Source: Acidobacteriota bacterium
GTDB lineage: Bacteria; Acidobacteriota; Blastocatellia; Pyrinomonadales; Pyrinomonadaceae
Assembly (NCBI GenBank): GCA_018269075.1
Contig: JAFDVJ010000129.1
Coordinates: 1 to 64,000, forward strand
Direction: 5' to 3'
Length of the DNA stretch: 64,000 nt
Program-made: the position numbers and the translations under genes
Shown here: piece by piece, positions 9,306-17,797 of the stretch
How positions within the stretch are numbered: position 1 is the stretch's first letter
How the letters are laid out: every line of letters starts with the position of its first letter
Notes under the pieces: model-generated
Databases searched by the model: none
What the model was told of the DNA's origin: nothing
What the model saw: the letters and a program-made list of their open reading frames with translations, nothing else

Positions 9306-10217
9306 TTACTGGGATTGCTTGAAGCTGCGCGGGACTTTCGAGTCGGTCAGGATCACGAAATCGCCGAGGCCGGCGTGTTTCGTCTGGTCGAATTTCGTGA
9401 AATCGTCTTCATACCGGATGGTGACGACCAGAACCCTTGCCTTGGGCCGGAATTTGAGCAGCTGCTCGGCGGTTCCGAGCCGGTTTTCGGTGTGAAAAGC
9501 GCCGTTCAGATGTACGACCAGCGAATTTTTGACGCTTTTCAGGTATTCCCCGACCGAAAACGACATCGTCGCGTCCCAGAGCGCCTGCGAGTCCATTATT
9601 TTGTCGATCCCCATCATCGCTTCCGGGCTTTTGCCCATCAAGGCCTTGAATTTATTGGTGTAGGCTTCGGAAGCGGCGCTGAACGGCAGCGGCGCGAGCC
9701 ATTTTTTCGCTTCCGAAGAGAGCGCGTTGAGCGAGTCGCGGCCGTTGCGCGAAACCATATTGACGTACCGGCGCGGCGCGTTCGCGGCGATCACCGGCAG
9801 TTTTTTCTCCCTGGCCAGCTCGACAAGCGGCCGGTAGTCCTGTTTGTAGTTGTTCCACGGCCGCGAGCTCGCCAGAAAATGGTTCTCGCTGATCAGACCG
9901 TTCAGATACTCGTTGACGACGATCTGAACGTCGCGCTCGAACATCTCCATCGACAGCGCGACCCGGCGGTCCTTCCCGTATTTTTCGACGACCGCCCGGA
10001 AAATCTGGAGCTGGAGCGCGTGGGCCGTCGCGTCGTCGTGGTTTTCACCCAAAAAGACGACGTCGCTCCGGCCGGCGGCCTCGATGATCTGGTCGAGAGT
10101 CGCGGCCTTGCCGGTCGCGTCGTAAACCCGGTAGGCGGCTTCATTCGCCTGCGAAAAAACCGATAGATTGAACATAAACAACAAAAAGGCGACGATTGCA
10201 ATTGATTTGACTGCCAT
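9306..10217 (-). CDS. ChaN-family (haem-binding, Tiki/DUF399) exported protein
   Basis: 303-residue protein with an N-terminal hydrophobic signal (SIAIVAFLLFMFNLSVFSQ). Family hallmarks are VVFLGENHDDATAHALQ (the GExH motif), VALSMEMFERDVQ, a central AANAPRRYVNMVSR segment, and LVVHLNGAFHTENRLG near the C-terminus. ChaN proteins are periplasmic or lipoprotein haem-binding factors related to Tiki-type metalloproteases. The GExH and H-x3-H-like residues are present. It is monocistronic by spacing and divergent from the sigma-54-driven stress gene. Confidence 0.82.
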   Translation of the reverse strand: MAVKSIAIVAFLLFMFNLSVFSQANEAAYRVYDATGKAATLDQIIEAAGRSDVVFLGENHDDATAHALQLQIFRAVVEKYGKDRRVALSMEMFERDVQIVVNEYLNGLISENHFLASSRPWNNYKQDYRPLVELAREKKLPVIAANAPRRYVNMVSRNGRDSLNALSSEAKKWLAPLPFSAASEAYTNKFKALMGKSPEAMMGIDKIMDSQALWDATMSFSVGEYLKSVKNSLVVHLNGAFHTENRLGTAEQLLKFRPKARVLVVTIRYEDDFTKFDQTKHAGLGDFVILTDSKVPRSFKQSQ

Positions 10218-10425
10218 ATTATTTTCGGAATTTCAGTTTTAAAGATAACCACAAACCCGGTTTTATTCAATTTGGCGGGCGGTTTTTGCGGCCGATCGAA
10301 AATATTAATTCGATACAGCCCGACTGACTCGATTCCGCACAAACGTTTCAGGCGGCGGCCGGACGTCCCCGGTGTCCCCTAATTTAACTCTTTGCAAAAG
10401 TTGATGTTCCCCGAATGACAGGGTC

Positions 10426-10440
10426 TGGCACGATCGTTGC
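10426..10440 (+). promoter_or_regulatory. Sigma-54 (-24/-12) promoter
   Basis: TGGCAC at 10426-10431, five bases, then TTGC at 10437-10440 matches the RpoN consensus TGGCAC-N5-TTGC exactly. Transcription should start near 10452, giving a leader of about 40 bases with an ideal AAGGAGG (10474-10480) ten bases before the ATG at 10491. An alternative upstream TTG start would fall inside the -12 element, which argues against it. Confidence 0.82.
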
Positions 10441-10490
10441 CCTTTGATCGGCGGCTCTATAGCTCAATATTTCAAGGAGGAAATTTTTAT

Positions 10491-11159
10491 ATGATCAATG
10501 AAGGACAGGGAACGGTTCGCGATGAAGCCTCGGCCATCGGCGACCGAATCGAAGGAACGGCCAAAAACGCCTATGGCAGCGTCACCGGCAACGAAAACAT
10601 CGAACGCGAAGGCGAAAATCAGGCGGCGTACGGCAAGGCCCGGCAGGAACAAAACCGGATGCTGACCGGTCTTTTCAACGACCGCGAAAGCGCCGAAAAC
10701 GCTTATCGGTCGGTCCGCAGCCGCGGTTACGCCGATAACGACGTCAATCTCCTGATGTCGGACAAAACCCGCGATTCGTGGTTTTCGAACGACGCCGACA
10801 GCGAGCTCGGCAGCAAGGCTCTCGAAGGCACCGGCGTCGGCTCCGCGATCGGCGGCACGCTCGGCGCGATCATCGGCGGGATCGCCGCCATCGGCACCAA
10901 CGTTTTTCTGCCGGGCGTCGGGCTGATCGTCGCCGGGCCGCTCGTCGCCGCGCTCGCGGGCGCCGGCGCGGGCGGATTGACCGGCGGCCTCGTCGGGGCT
11001 CTGATCGGTTCGGGAATTCCCGAAGACCGGGCCCGTTTGTACGACGAAGGCGTCCGCAACGGCGGCGTCGTGATGGGCGTCAATCCGCGCTCGGACGAAG
11101 ACGCCGAATATTTCCGGAACGAATGGCAAAACCACCGGGGCCAGCATATTTACCGGTAA
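10491..11159 (+). CDS. CsbD-like plus general-stress-protein-17M-like protein
   Basis: 222-residue protein. The first ~50 residues (DRIEGTAKNAYGSVTGNENIEREG) match the CsbD stress-protein pattern. Residues about 60-90 (LFNDRESAENAYRSVRSRGYADNDVNLLMS) and the C-terminus (GVVMGVNPRSDEDAEYFRNEW) resemble the GSP17M/YflT-type ferredoxin-like domain. This domain is interrupted by a long Gly/Ala-rich hydrophobic hairpin (about 105-180) that is probably membrane-inserting. Start chosen by the AAGGAGG at 10474-10480. It is driven by a clear sigma-54 promoter and ends at a strong terminator, so it is a single-gene unit, probably induced by stress or nitrogen signals. Confidence 0.8.
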   Translation: MINEGQGTVRDEASAIGDRIEGTAKNAYGSVTGNENIEREGENQAAYGKARQEQNRMLTGLFNDRESAENAYRSVRSRGYADNDVNLLMSDKTRDSWFSNDADSELGSKALEGTGVGSAIGGTLGAIIGGIAAIGTNVFLPGVGLIVAGPLVAALAGAGAGGLTGGLVGALIGSGIPEDRARLYDEGVRNGGVVMGVNPRSDEDAEYFRNEWQNHRGQHIYR

Positions 11160-11181
11160 AACCGGAATTCCCGGAAAAAAT

Positions 11182-11211
11182 AAATCCGCGCTTTCGGGCG
11201 CGGATTTTTCT
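11182..11211 (+). terminator. Intrinsic terminator of the CsbD-like gene
   Basis: Stem AAATCCGCGC/GCGCGGATTT (11182-11191 and 11198-11207) with a 6-base loop, followed by TTCTTTT on the plus strand. Confidence 0.9.
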
Positions 11212-11220
11212 TTTGCGTCG

Positions 11221-11255
11221 AAAAAAAATCGTGAGCCGGAACCGTCCGGCTCACG
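11221..11255 (-). terminator. Intrinsic terminator of the TonB-like gene
   Basis: Stem CGTGAGCCGGA/TCCGGCTCACG (11230-11240 and 11245-11255) with a 4-base loop. On the minus strand it is followed by a run of eight T (11221-11229). It faces the terminator at 11182-11211, so the two convergent units are each closed. Confidence 0.92.
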
Positions 11256-11283
11256 AAAAAAATAACAGAGGAGTGTCTGAAAA

Positions 11284-12654
11284 TTAATAGATCGTGAACG
11301 AATACTCGACCGGTTTGGTCACCGAATACGGCACGCCGCCGCGTTTGGCGGGTTCGAACCGGATCGCCCGGGCGGCCGCGATCGCCTGTTCGGTCAGTCC
11401 GTTGCCGAGTCCGCTGATCACCGAAATCGAGCCGATCGAGCCGTTGGCCGAGAAGGTCACGCGAAGCACGACCTTGCCCTGGACCTGCGCCTGCCGGGCG
11501 GAATCCGTGTAATTGGCGCGCGGTTTCGACAGGATCTTGACCGGCTCGGTGGGCCCGACGGGCGGAGGCGAAGGTTTTTTGACCGTCAGGTCGCCGATGC
11601 CGTCGCCGTCGCCGTCGCCCTCACCGTTGCCGTTGCCGTTGCCGCGACCGTTGCCGTTACCGTTGCCGATGCCGTTGCCGTTGCCGTTGCCCTGGCCGCG
11701 ACCGTTGCCGCCACCCTGGCCGCCGCCGGTTCCGGTGCCGTCGGAAAGAATGTCGCCGCCGTTTTTCAGGCCGTAGTTCATATCGGAATCTTCGGCCTTG
11801 CGCTCGTTCTTATTGGTCGTCGCCGGCGCGATCGCGATGTCCGGATTGGTCACTTTGGTATAGGTGACCGAGGGCGCAAACAGCGGGTTATCGACCTGCG
11901 CGGCCTCGCGGCCCTTGGAAGCCGGCGTTTGTTCGTCCTTTCCGCCGCCGCCGCCGCCGCCGCCCTTGTCGTCATCCTTTTTCTGCGGCGGTTCGATTTC
12001 CATCGGGGTCGGATCGACCTCTTCGACATAGGCCAGCAGGCTCGGCGTATCGATCGCCGCGATGTCGAGTATCTTGTTAAAAACCGAATAAATGAAACTG
12101 CCGACCATCAAAGTGACGCCGAACAGAAACGCGCCGAGCAGCAGCAGGTTGCGCTGTTTGACGTTTTTCTCGACGACGATCGTCGGCGAATAGCCGTAGT
12201 CGGGGACGTAATGCGGAACCGGTTCCTTCGCGGGTTCCGTTTTTCGTGGTTCGAAAGTCGATTGATACAGGTTTTCGTCGAATTTTTCGGTGGCCGGCAC
12301 ATAAGCCGGTTCGGACGTAACCGCCGGCTCGAATGTTTCGGGTTCGGAGGCCGGCTCATCGAAAACGTCGTCGCTGAATTCGAACTTCTCGGTTTCGGCT
12401 GCCGGTTCGACGGGCGGCGCAAAATTCGAAAACGATTCGGTGACGGCGTTTTGCGGAGTTTCGACCGGCGGTTCGACGACCGGCGCGACGGGCGGCGCTG
12501 TTTGGATCGGTTCCGCTTTCGGCGCTTCGGCCGGGGCGGCGAGCACCGGATTCAACTCAAAAGCCGTCAGTTGGGCGCCGCAGTTCGGGCAAAAGCCGAA
12601 CTTTTCGGCAAAACCCTCTTCGCAAGCAGCGCAGTATTTAACTATCTTTCCCAT
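11284..12654 (-). CDS. Zinc-ribbon TonB-like energy-transducing protein
   Basis: 456-residue protein. It opens with an N-terminal zinc ribbon (YCAACEEGF, then FCPNCGAQL), followed by a Pro/Glu-rich stretch (about 35-165). A single membrane helix (LLLLGAFLFGVTLMVGSFIYSV) comes next, then a Gly-rich and a striking Gly-Asn repeat tract (about 310-355). The C-terminal TonB_C domain (PRANYTDSARQAQVQGKVVL, then AIAAARAIRFEPA) contacts outer-membrane receptors. The cytoplasmic zinc ribbon plus long flexible spacer is an unusual TonB layout. It may serve the TonB-dependent receptor at 42.6-45.5 kb, but this is inference. No ExbB/ExbD genes are in the window. Confidence 0.83.
   Translation of the reverse strand: MGKIVKYCAACEEGFAEKFGFCPNCGAQLTAFELNPVLAAPAEAPKAEPIQTAPPVAPVVEPPVETPQNAVTESFSNFAPPVEPAAETEKFEFSDDVFDEPASEPETFEPAVTSEPAYVPATEKFDENLYQSTFEPRKTEPAKEPVPHYVPDYGYSPTIVVEKNVKQRNLLLLGAFLFGVTLMVGSFIYSVFNKILDIAAIDTPSLLAYVEEVDPTPMEIEPPQKKDDDKGGGGGGGGKDEQTPASKGREAAQVDNPLFAPSVTYTKVTNPDIAIAPATTNKNERKAEDSDMNYGLKNGGDILSDGTGTGGGQGGGNGRGQGNGNGNGIGNGNGNGRGNGNGNGEGDGDGDGIGDLTVKKPSPPPVGPTEPVKILSKPRANYTDSARQAQVQGKVVLRVTFSANGSIGSISVISGLGNGLTEQAIAAARAIRFEPAKRGGVPYSVTKPVEYSFTIY
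11592..11735. repeat. GCCGTT/GCCGTC hexanucleotide tract inside the TonB-like gene
   Basis: Tandem six-base units (CCGTTG, CCGTCG and variants) on the plus strand encode the Gly-Asn and Gly-Asp repeat linker of the TonB-like protein. Such tracts can change in copy number by slippage while keeping the frame. Confidence 0.75.
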
Positions 12655-12952
12655 CTCTCAAGCCTCTCAAACTGTCTGTAAATTGATTTTAATTCAACAA
12701 CCAAAGTGTCATTATAACGCGAATTTCGGAGATGTTAAGTTTTGAACCGGAAAATTCGCCTTTTTCATCCCCTGAAATCAAATAACTAGATGCTGTTTTC
12801 GTTTGACGCGATGCCTTCTCATCACTAAAATTTTCTTTTTATCGCGGCATTATCGCTTCGGGTCGTTAATTTTTGATTCGCTCTGACAACTCGAAAATAT
12901 AATTTGGGCAACTAATATTAGTCAAACCATCATTTGCGGTATTATAAAAACA
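12655..12952. promoter_or_regulatory. Divergent intergenic region between the TonB-like and M16-like genes
   Basis: About 300 bases, AT-richer than its surroundings, holding the promoters for the leftward TonB-like gene and the rightward M16-like gene. I see no hairpin, repeat or operator that I can name with confidence. Confidence 0.35.
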
Positions 12953-14263
12953 ATGAAATCCAACATTTATTTTCAATTGATCGCCCTGTCCCTCGTTTTC
13001 GTCGCCGGGACGGCGGTCGCCGTTTCGGCCCAGAACCGTAATTTCCCTGCCCCGCGCGAGGAAAAACTGCTGAACGGGACGAAACTGCTGGTCTGGAACG
13101 ATCCGGCGGCGCCCAAAGTCGCGGTCAAAATCAGGATTCACAGCGGCTCGGCCTTCGACCCGCAGGGCAAGGAAGGCACGATGCAGCTTTTGGCCGACAT
13201 TCTTTTCCCGAACCAGTCGACGCGCGAATTTTTCACCGAGGACCTGAACGGCAGCTTCGAGATCTTCTGCAATTACGATTTCATCCAGATCAACACCACC
13301 GCCGACGCCGATAAGTTTCTGACGGTTATGGAAACGCTGGCGCCCGCGCTGACCAACCCGCAGATCACGCGGGAAACCACCGCATTCGTCCGGAAGAATC
13401 TGCTGGCCCGCGTTTCCGAACTCGAAAAAAATCCCGCCTACGCCGCCGATCAGGCCGCCGCGAACCGGCTTTTCGGGGCCTTTCCATACGGCCGGCCACA
13501 GCTCGGCAGCTCGGCGAGTCTCGCCAAAATCGATTTCGCCGATCTGCTGACCGCCGAGCAGAAATTCCTGACGGCCGACAACGCGACGATCGCCGTCAGC
13601 GGCAACGTCAAGCCCGATTTCGCGCTGCGGGCAGCCAAGCGGTTGTTCGGCGGCTGGCTCAAATCCGATAAAAAAGTCCCGGCGACCTTCGCCCAGCCGG
13701 CCCCGCCGGCCGCCGCCGTCCAGATTCTCGACGCGGCCCTGGAGCAGACCAGCGAATACCGGATCGCCCTTCGCGGCCCCGCCCGCAACGACAAGGATTA
13801 TTTCGCCTGGCTGGTGCTCGAAAACGTTCTCGGGAATCGTCTGAAATCGAGCGAGGGCGGTAAATCCTTCGTCCGTCTGAACGCCGATTTTCTGCCGGGC
13901 TGGGTGCTTTTCGGGGTTTCCGACTGGAAGGCCGGGACGGTCAGCAAAACCGGCAATCAGGTGAATCTGCCGGAAAATATCGGCTCTTATCGGGATCAAT
14001 TTCTCAAAGATCCGGTCAAAAACGACGAATTCGAAAAAGCCCGGACCGAGATCGACGGCCAACTTAACCGGAAGGACGCCCTCGAATTCTGGCTCGATCG
14101 CGACACTTACGGGCTCGGTCCGGTGCGCGACGACTGGCAGAAATTTCAGGCGGTCGCCCTGCCGGACGTCCAGCGCGTGCTCGAAAAACTGCAGAAAGAA
14201 CCGGCCGCTTCGGTTTTATTGATCGGCAGCCGGAAAACCGGCGACGCGACGACCTCCAACTAA
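12953..14263 (+). CDS. Exported M16-family peptidase homologue, catalytically degenerate
   Basis: 436-residue protein with a signal peptide (cleavage probably after VSAQ). Its pattern is that of M16 (pitrilysin-like) peptidases: LLNGTKLLVWNDPAAPKVAVKIRIHSG-type N-terminus, the internal RLFGAFPYGRP segment, and two related halves. The zinc motif HxxEH should fall at residues 78-82, but the aligned sequence reads Q-L-L-A-D, so both histidines and the glutamate are lost. It is therefore probably a non-catalytic subunit or pseudo-enzyme; such partners usually pair with an active M16 protein, none of which is in the window. It lies 6 bases upstream of ubiE on the same strand. Confidence 0.75.
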   Translation: MKSNIYFQLIALSLVFVAGTAVAVSAQNRNFPAPREEKLLNGTKLLVWNDPAAPKVAVKIRIHSGSAFDPQGKEGTMQLLADILFPNQSTREFFTEDLNGSFEIFCNYDFIQINTTADADKFLTVMETLAPALTNPQITRETTAFVRKNLLARVSELEKNPAYAADQAAANRLFGAFPYGRPQLGSSASLAKIDFADLLTAEQKFLTADNATIAVSGNVKPDFALRAAKRLFGGWLKSDKKVPATFAQPAPPAAAVQILDAALEQTSEYRIALRGPARNDKDYFAWLVLENVLGNRLKSSEGGKSFVRLNADFLPGWVLFGVSDWKAGTVSKTGNQVNLPENIGSYRDQFLKDPVKNDEFEKARTEIDGQLNRKDALEFWLDRDTYGLGPVRDDWQKFQAVALPDVQRVLEKLQKEPAASVLLIGSRKTGDATTSN

Positions 14264-14269
14264 TAAATT

Positions 14270-14995
14270 ATGGCCAACGAAAGAACCGCCCGCGAACTCG
14301 AACACTCCCGCGCCGTTCGCGATATGTTTTCGGGCATCGCCCAAAAATACGATTTTCTCAATCATTTCCTGTCCGTCAACACCGATAAGCGGTGGCGGCG
14401 GCTGGTCTCGAAAAAGCTGGCCGAGGTGCTGGCCCGCGAGGACGCCCTCGTGCTCGACGTGGCCTGCGGAACCGGCGACCTCGCGGTCGAGCTCCAGTCG
14501 GCCGGCCGGGCGCGGATCGTCGGCACCGATTTCTGCCGGCCGATGCTCGAAATCGCCTTTCAAAAGAACCGGAAATGCGACCCGGCGATTCCCTACGTCG
14601 AGGCCGACGGAATGAATCTGGCCTTTGCCGACAACTCGTTCGACGCCGTCACGATCGCCTTCGGGCTCCGCAATTTTTCAAACTGGCGCGACGGTCTGCA
14701 GGAGTTCCACCGGATCCTGAAAAAAGGCGGCCGGCTCGCGATTCTCGAATTCACGACGCCCGTCGTGCCGGGCTTCAAACAGCTTTTCAACCTGTATTTC
14801 ACGCGGATTCTGCCGCGCATCGGCGGGGCCGTCAGCGGCTCGCGCGGGGCTTACGAGTATCTGCCGGATTCGGTCTCGCGCTTTCCCGATCAGAAAGGCC
14901 TCGCGGCGATGCTCGAAGAAACGGGCTTTTCCGGGGTCGAATACCAGAATCTGACGGGCGGCATCGCGGCCATTCATACCGGCACGAAAAACTGA
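14270..14995 (+). CDS. ubiE: Demethylmenaquinone/ubiquinone C-methyltransferase
   Basis: 241-residue class I SAM-dependent methyltransferase of the UbiE/MenG family, which performs the final C-methylation in menaquinone synthesis (and in ubiquinone synthesis where present). Visible signatures are VRDMFSGIAQKYDFLNHFLS at the N-terminus, the SAM motif LDVACGTGDLA, VEADGMNLAFADNSFD, and FGLRNFSNWRDGLQEFHRILKKGG-type post-motif followed by the C-terminal YEYLPDSVSRFPDQ signature. The length is normal. It follows the M16-like gene closely and may be co-transcribed. Confidence 0.95.
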   Translation: MANERTARELEHSRAVRDMFSGIAQKYDFLNHFLSVNTDKRWRRLVSKKLAEVLAREDALVLDVACGTGDLAVELQSAGRARIVGTDFCRPMLEIAFQKNRKCDPAIPYVEADGMNLAFADNSFDAVTIAFGLRNFSNWRDGLQEFHRILKKGGRLAILEFTTPVVPGFKQLFNLYFTRILPRIGGAVSGSRGAYEYLPDSVSRFPDQKGLAAMLEETGFSGVEYQNLTGGIAAIHTGTKN

Positions 14996-15156
14996 TTTCG
15001 GCGCGAATTCGGGTCGCTCCGCCCGACCGTGGTTGGGCCGGGCCGGCCATCGAAACGGTTCGGGGCGCGTTTTTATTTTCGGCGATTGTGAATCCGTTTC
15101 GATTTTTGATAAAGTTAGTCGAACAGTTTTTTTCCTTTTCAATTCCGTCGATTTCG

Positions 15157-16254
15157 ATGAAATATAAGATCTTAAATTTCGCGCGCCAGCTGGGGCTTTT
15201 CCTGCTCGTCGTGTGGACGGTCGTCTCGCTGGTCACGCTCCTGATCGAGCTCGTTCCCGGCGACCCGGCGATCGCCGCGCTCAAGGACGCGGCGACGCCC
15301 GAGCAGATTCAGAATTTCCGGATCCTGCACGGTCTCGACAAACCGGCCTTTTTCTTCACATTCAGCCGCGACGAGGAACTTTATCGCGGTTATCAGGAAT
15401 TTCAGGAACAGCCCGACGAAAAGCTCCGGCGGAGCAATGAAAACTTTCTCTCGCTGTTCGCCGAGGATCTGGCCGTCGAATGGAAAACGCGGCAGCTCAA
15501 ATGGCACGGGGCCGACAACCGTTACGTCCATTACTGGAAGGGCGTCCTGACGGGCGACCTCGGAATTTCGTTCAGTACCGGCCGGCCGGTGCGCGATATG
15601 ATTTTCGAAAATTACCCGAACACGCTCGAACTGACGCTGGCCGCGATGTTCATCGCGATCCTGATCGCGATCCCGCTCGGGGTTCTGGCCGGCACCAACA
15701 AGGGATCGCTGATCGACAATTTTTCGTCGTTTTTCGCGCTTCTCGGGATTTCCCTGCCGGGGTTCGTGATCGGACCGGCGATGGTCTATCTTTTTTCCGT
15801 CAAGCTCCGCATTTTCGCGGTCACCGGCAACACCAACCCGGAGGACATCGTCCTGCCGGCCGTCACGCTCGGCGCGGCGCTTTCGGCGATCCTGACGCGG
15901 ATGGTCCGCAGTTCGGTGATCGAAGAGCTCGGCGAGGACTACGTCCGGACCGCCCGCGCCAAGGGCCTCAGCGAACGAAAAGTGGTTTATAAACACGTCC
16001 TGAAAAACGGACTGATCCCGGTCGTCACGATTCTCGGCCTCCAGCTCGGCGTTCTGCTGGCCGGCTCGATCATCACCGAAACCATTTTTTCGTGGCCCGG
16101 GATCGGTCTCCTGCTCGTCAAACAGGGGATCGGCAACCGCGATTACCGGCTGGTTCAGGGCTGCGTGCTGGTGATCAGCGTGACTTACATTCTGGCGAAT
16201 CTTCTGACGGATTTGGTTTACCGCTGGCTCGACCCGCGGATCAGGCTTTCATAA
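15157..16254 (+). CDS. Dipeptide/oligopeptide ABC transporter permease, DppB type
   Basis: 365-residue inner-membrane permease. Start set at the ATG giving MKYKILNFARQLG, because the long upstream frame overlaps ubiE and is not coding. The N-terminal LVPGDPAIAALKDAATPEQIQNFRILHGLDKP pattern, GVLTGDLGISFSTGRPV, six hydrophobic helices, and the ATPase-contact loop EDYVRTARAKGLSERKVVYKHVLKNGL are typical of DppB/OppB. An insertion of about 70 residues (about 70-125) between helix 1 and the GDLG motif is longer than usual. It works with the DppC-like permease 3 bases downstream. No binding protein or ATPase lies nearby. Confidence 0.93.
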   Translation: MKYKILNFARQLGLFLLVVWTVVSLVTLLIELVPGDPAIAALKDAATPEQIQNFRILHGLDKPAFFFTFSRDEELYRGYQEFQEQPDEKLRRSNENFLSLFAEDLAVEWKTRQLKWHGADNRYVHYWKGVLTGDLGISFSTGRPVRDMIFENYPNTLELTLAAMFIAILIAIPLGVLAGTNKGSLIDNFSSFFALLGISLPGFVIGPAMVYLFSVKLRIFAVTGNTNPEDIVLPAVTLGAALSAILTRMVRSSVIEELGEDYVRTARAKGLSERKVVYKHVLKNGLIPVVTILGLQLGVLLAGSIITETIFSWPGIGLLLVKQGIGNRDYRLVQGCVLVISVTYILANLLTDLVYRWLDPRIRLS

Positions 16255-16257
16255 ATC

Positions 16258-17085
<828 letters not shown>

Positions 17086-17101
17086 GAACCCGCTTTTTCC
17101 G

Positions 17102-17797
17102 ATGTCCGAACCATTGTCCGAACCAGTCATTTTTCCGCTCGGCGACGGCGCTCTGACGGTCGAATTCGGCCGCCGGATCGCGGTCGCCGCCAACGACCGC
17201 GTGCTCGATCTTTTCGACTATTTCGAACGAAATTCTTTTCGCGGGCTGATCGAAACCGTGCCCGCGTTCTGTACGCTGACCATCTTTTACGACGCCTTCG
17301 AAGTCCGCTCCCGAAACCCGCGATATCCGACCGCCTTCGAGGCCGTCCGCGCGTTGGTCGCCGAAGGTCTCGAAAAATCGACCGAAACCGCCCGGCCGGA
17401 AACACCGCCCGTCGAGATTCCGGTCGCCTTCGACGAGGAATCCGGCCCCGATCTCGATTACGTCGCGGCGATCAACGATCTCGCCCGTGAGGACGTCATC
17501 GAGATCTTCACATCGAGGGTTTACCGGGTTTTTATGCTCGGTTTTCTGCCCGGTTTTCCCTATCTGGGCGAGCTCGACGAGCGAATCGCCGCCCCGCGCC
17601 GGAGCGTTCCGCGGCTCGTCGTGCCGCGCGGCAGCGTCGGCATCGCCGGCCGCCAGACCGGCATTTACCCGATCGAATCGCCGGGCGGCTGGCAGCTCGT
17701 CGGACGCACCGATTTCCGGCTGTTCGACCCCGCAAAGAATCCTCCCTGCACGCTCCGGCCCGGCGACCGGATCAGATTCACGGTCGCAATGAAATGA
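17102..17797 (+). CDS. pxpB: 5-oxoprolinase subunit PxpB (KipI family)
   Basis: 231-residue protein of the KipI/allophanate-hydrolase-subunit-1 family, one component of the ATP-dependent 5-oxoproline (pyroglutamate) hydrolase PxpABC. The hallmark stretch is the VYRVFMLGFLPGFPYLGELDERIAAPRRSVPRLVVPRGSVGI region (shown in pieces elsewhere), with GRQTGIYPIESPGGWQLVGRT and a C-terminal PGDRIRFTV. The length is typical. It overlaps pxpC by four bases (ATGA), so the two are translationally coupled. The third subunit, pxpA, is 41 kb away (58580-59329). Confidence 0.93.
   Translation: MSEPLSEPVIFPLGDGALTVEFGRRIAVAANDRVLDLFDYFERNSFRGLIETVPAFCTLTIFYDAFEVRSRNPRYPTAFEAVRALVAEGLEKSTETARPETPPVEIPVAFDEESGPDLDYVAAINDLAREDVIEIFTSRVYRVFMLGFLPGFPYLGELDERIAAPRRSVPRLVVPRGSVGIAGRQTGIYPIESPGGWQLVGRTDFRLFDPAKNPPCTLRPGDRIRFTVAMK

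Noticed and set aside
10437-10490. Earlier TTG start for the CsbD-like protein
   Set aside because: The TTG is part of the -12 element of the sigma-54 promoter, while the ATG at 10491 has an ideal Shine-Dalgarno.
11592-11735. CRISPR-like or minisatellite array
   Set aside because: The repeats are six-base coding units within the TonB-like gene, without spacers.
12932-12955. ATTTG-N14-CAATG near the M16-like start as another operator
   Set aside because: The right arm differs in two bases, the core lacks the TTAATA pattern, and the gene lies outside the catabolic region.
14392-15156. Upstream extension of the DppB-like permease in the same frame
   Set aside because: It overlaps ubiE almost completely in another frame and reads as Arg/Gly-rich text; the permease begins at 15157.
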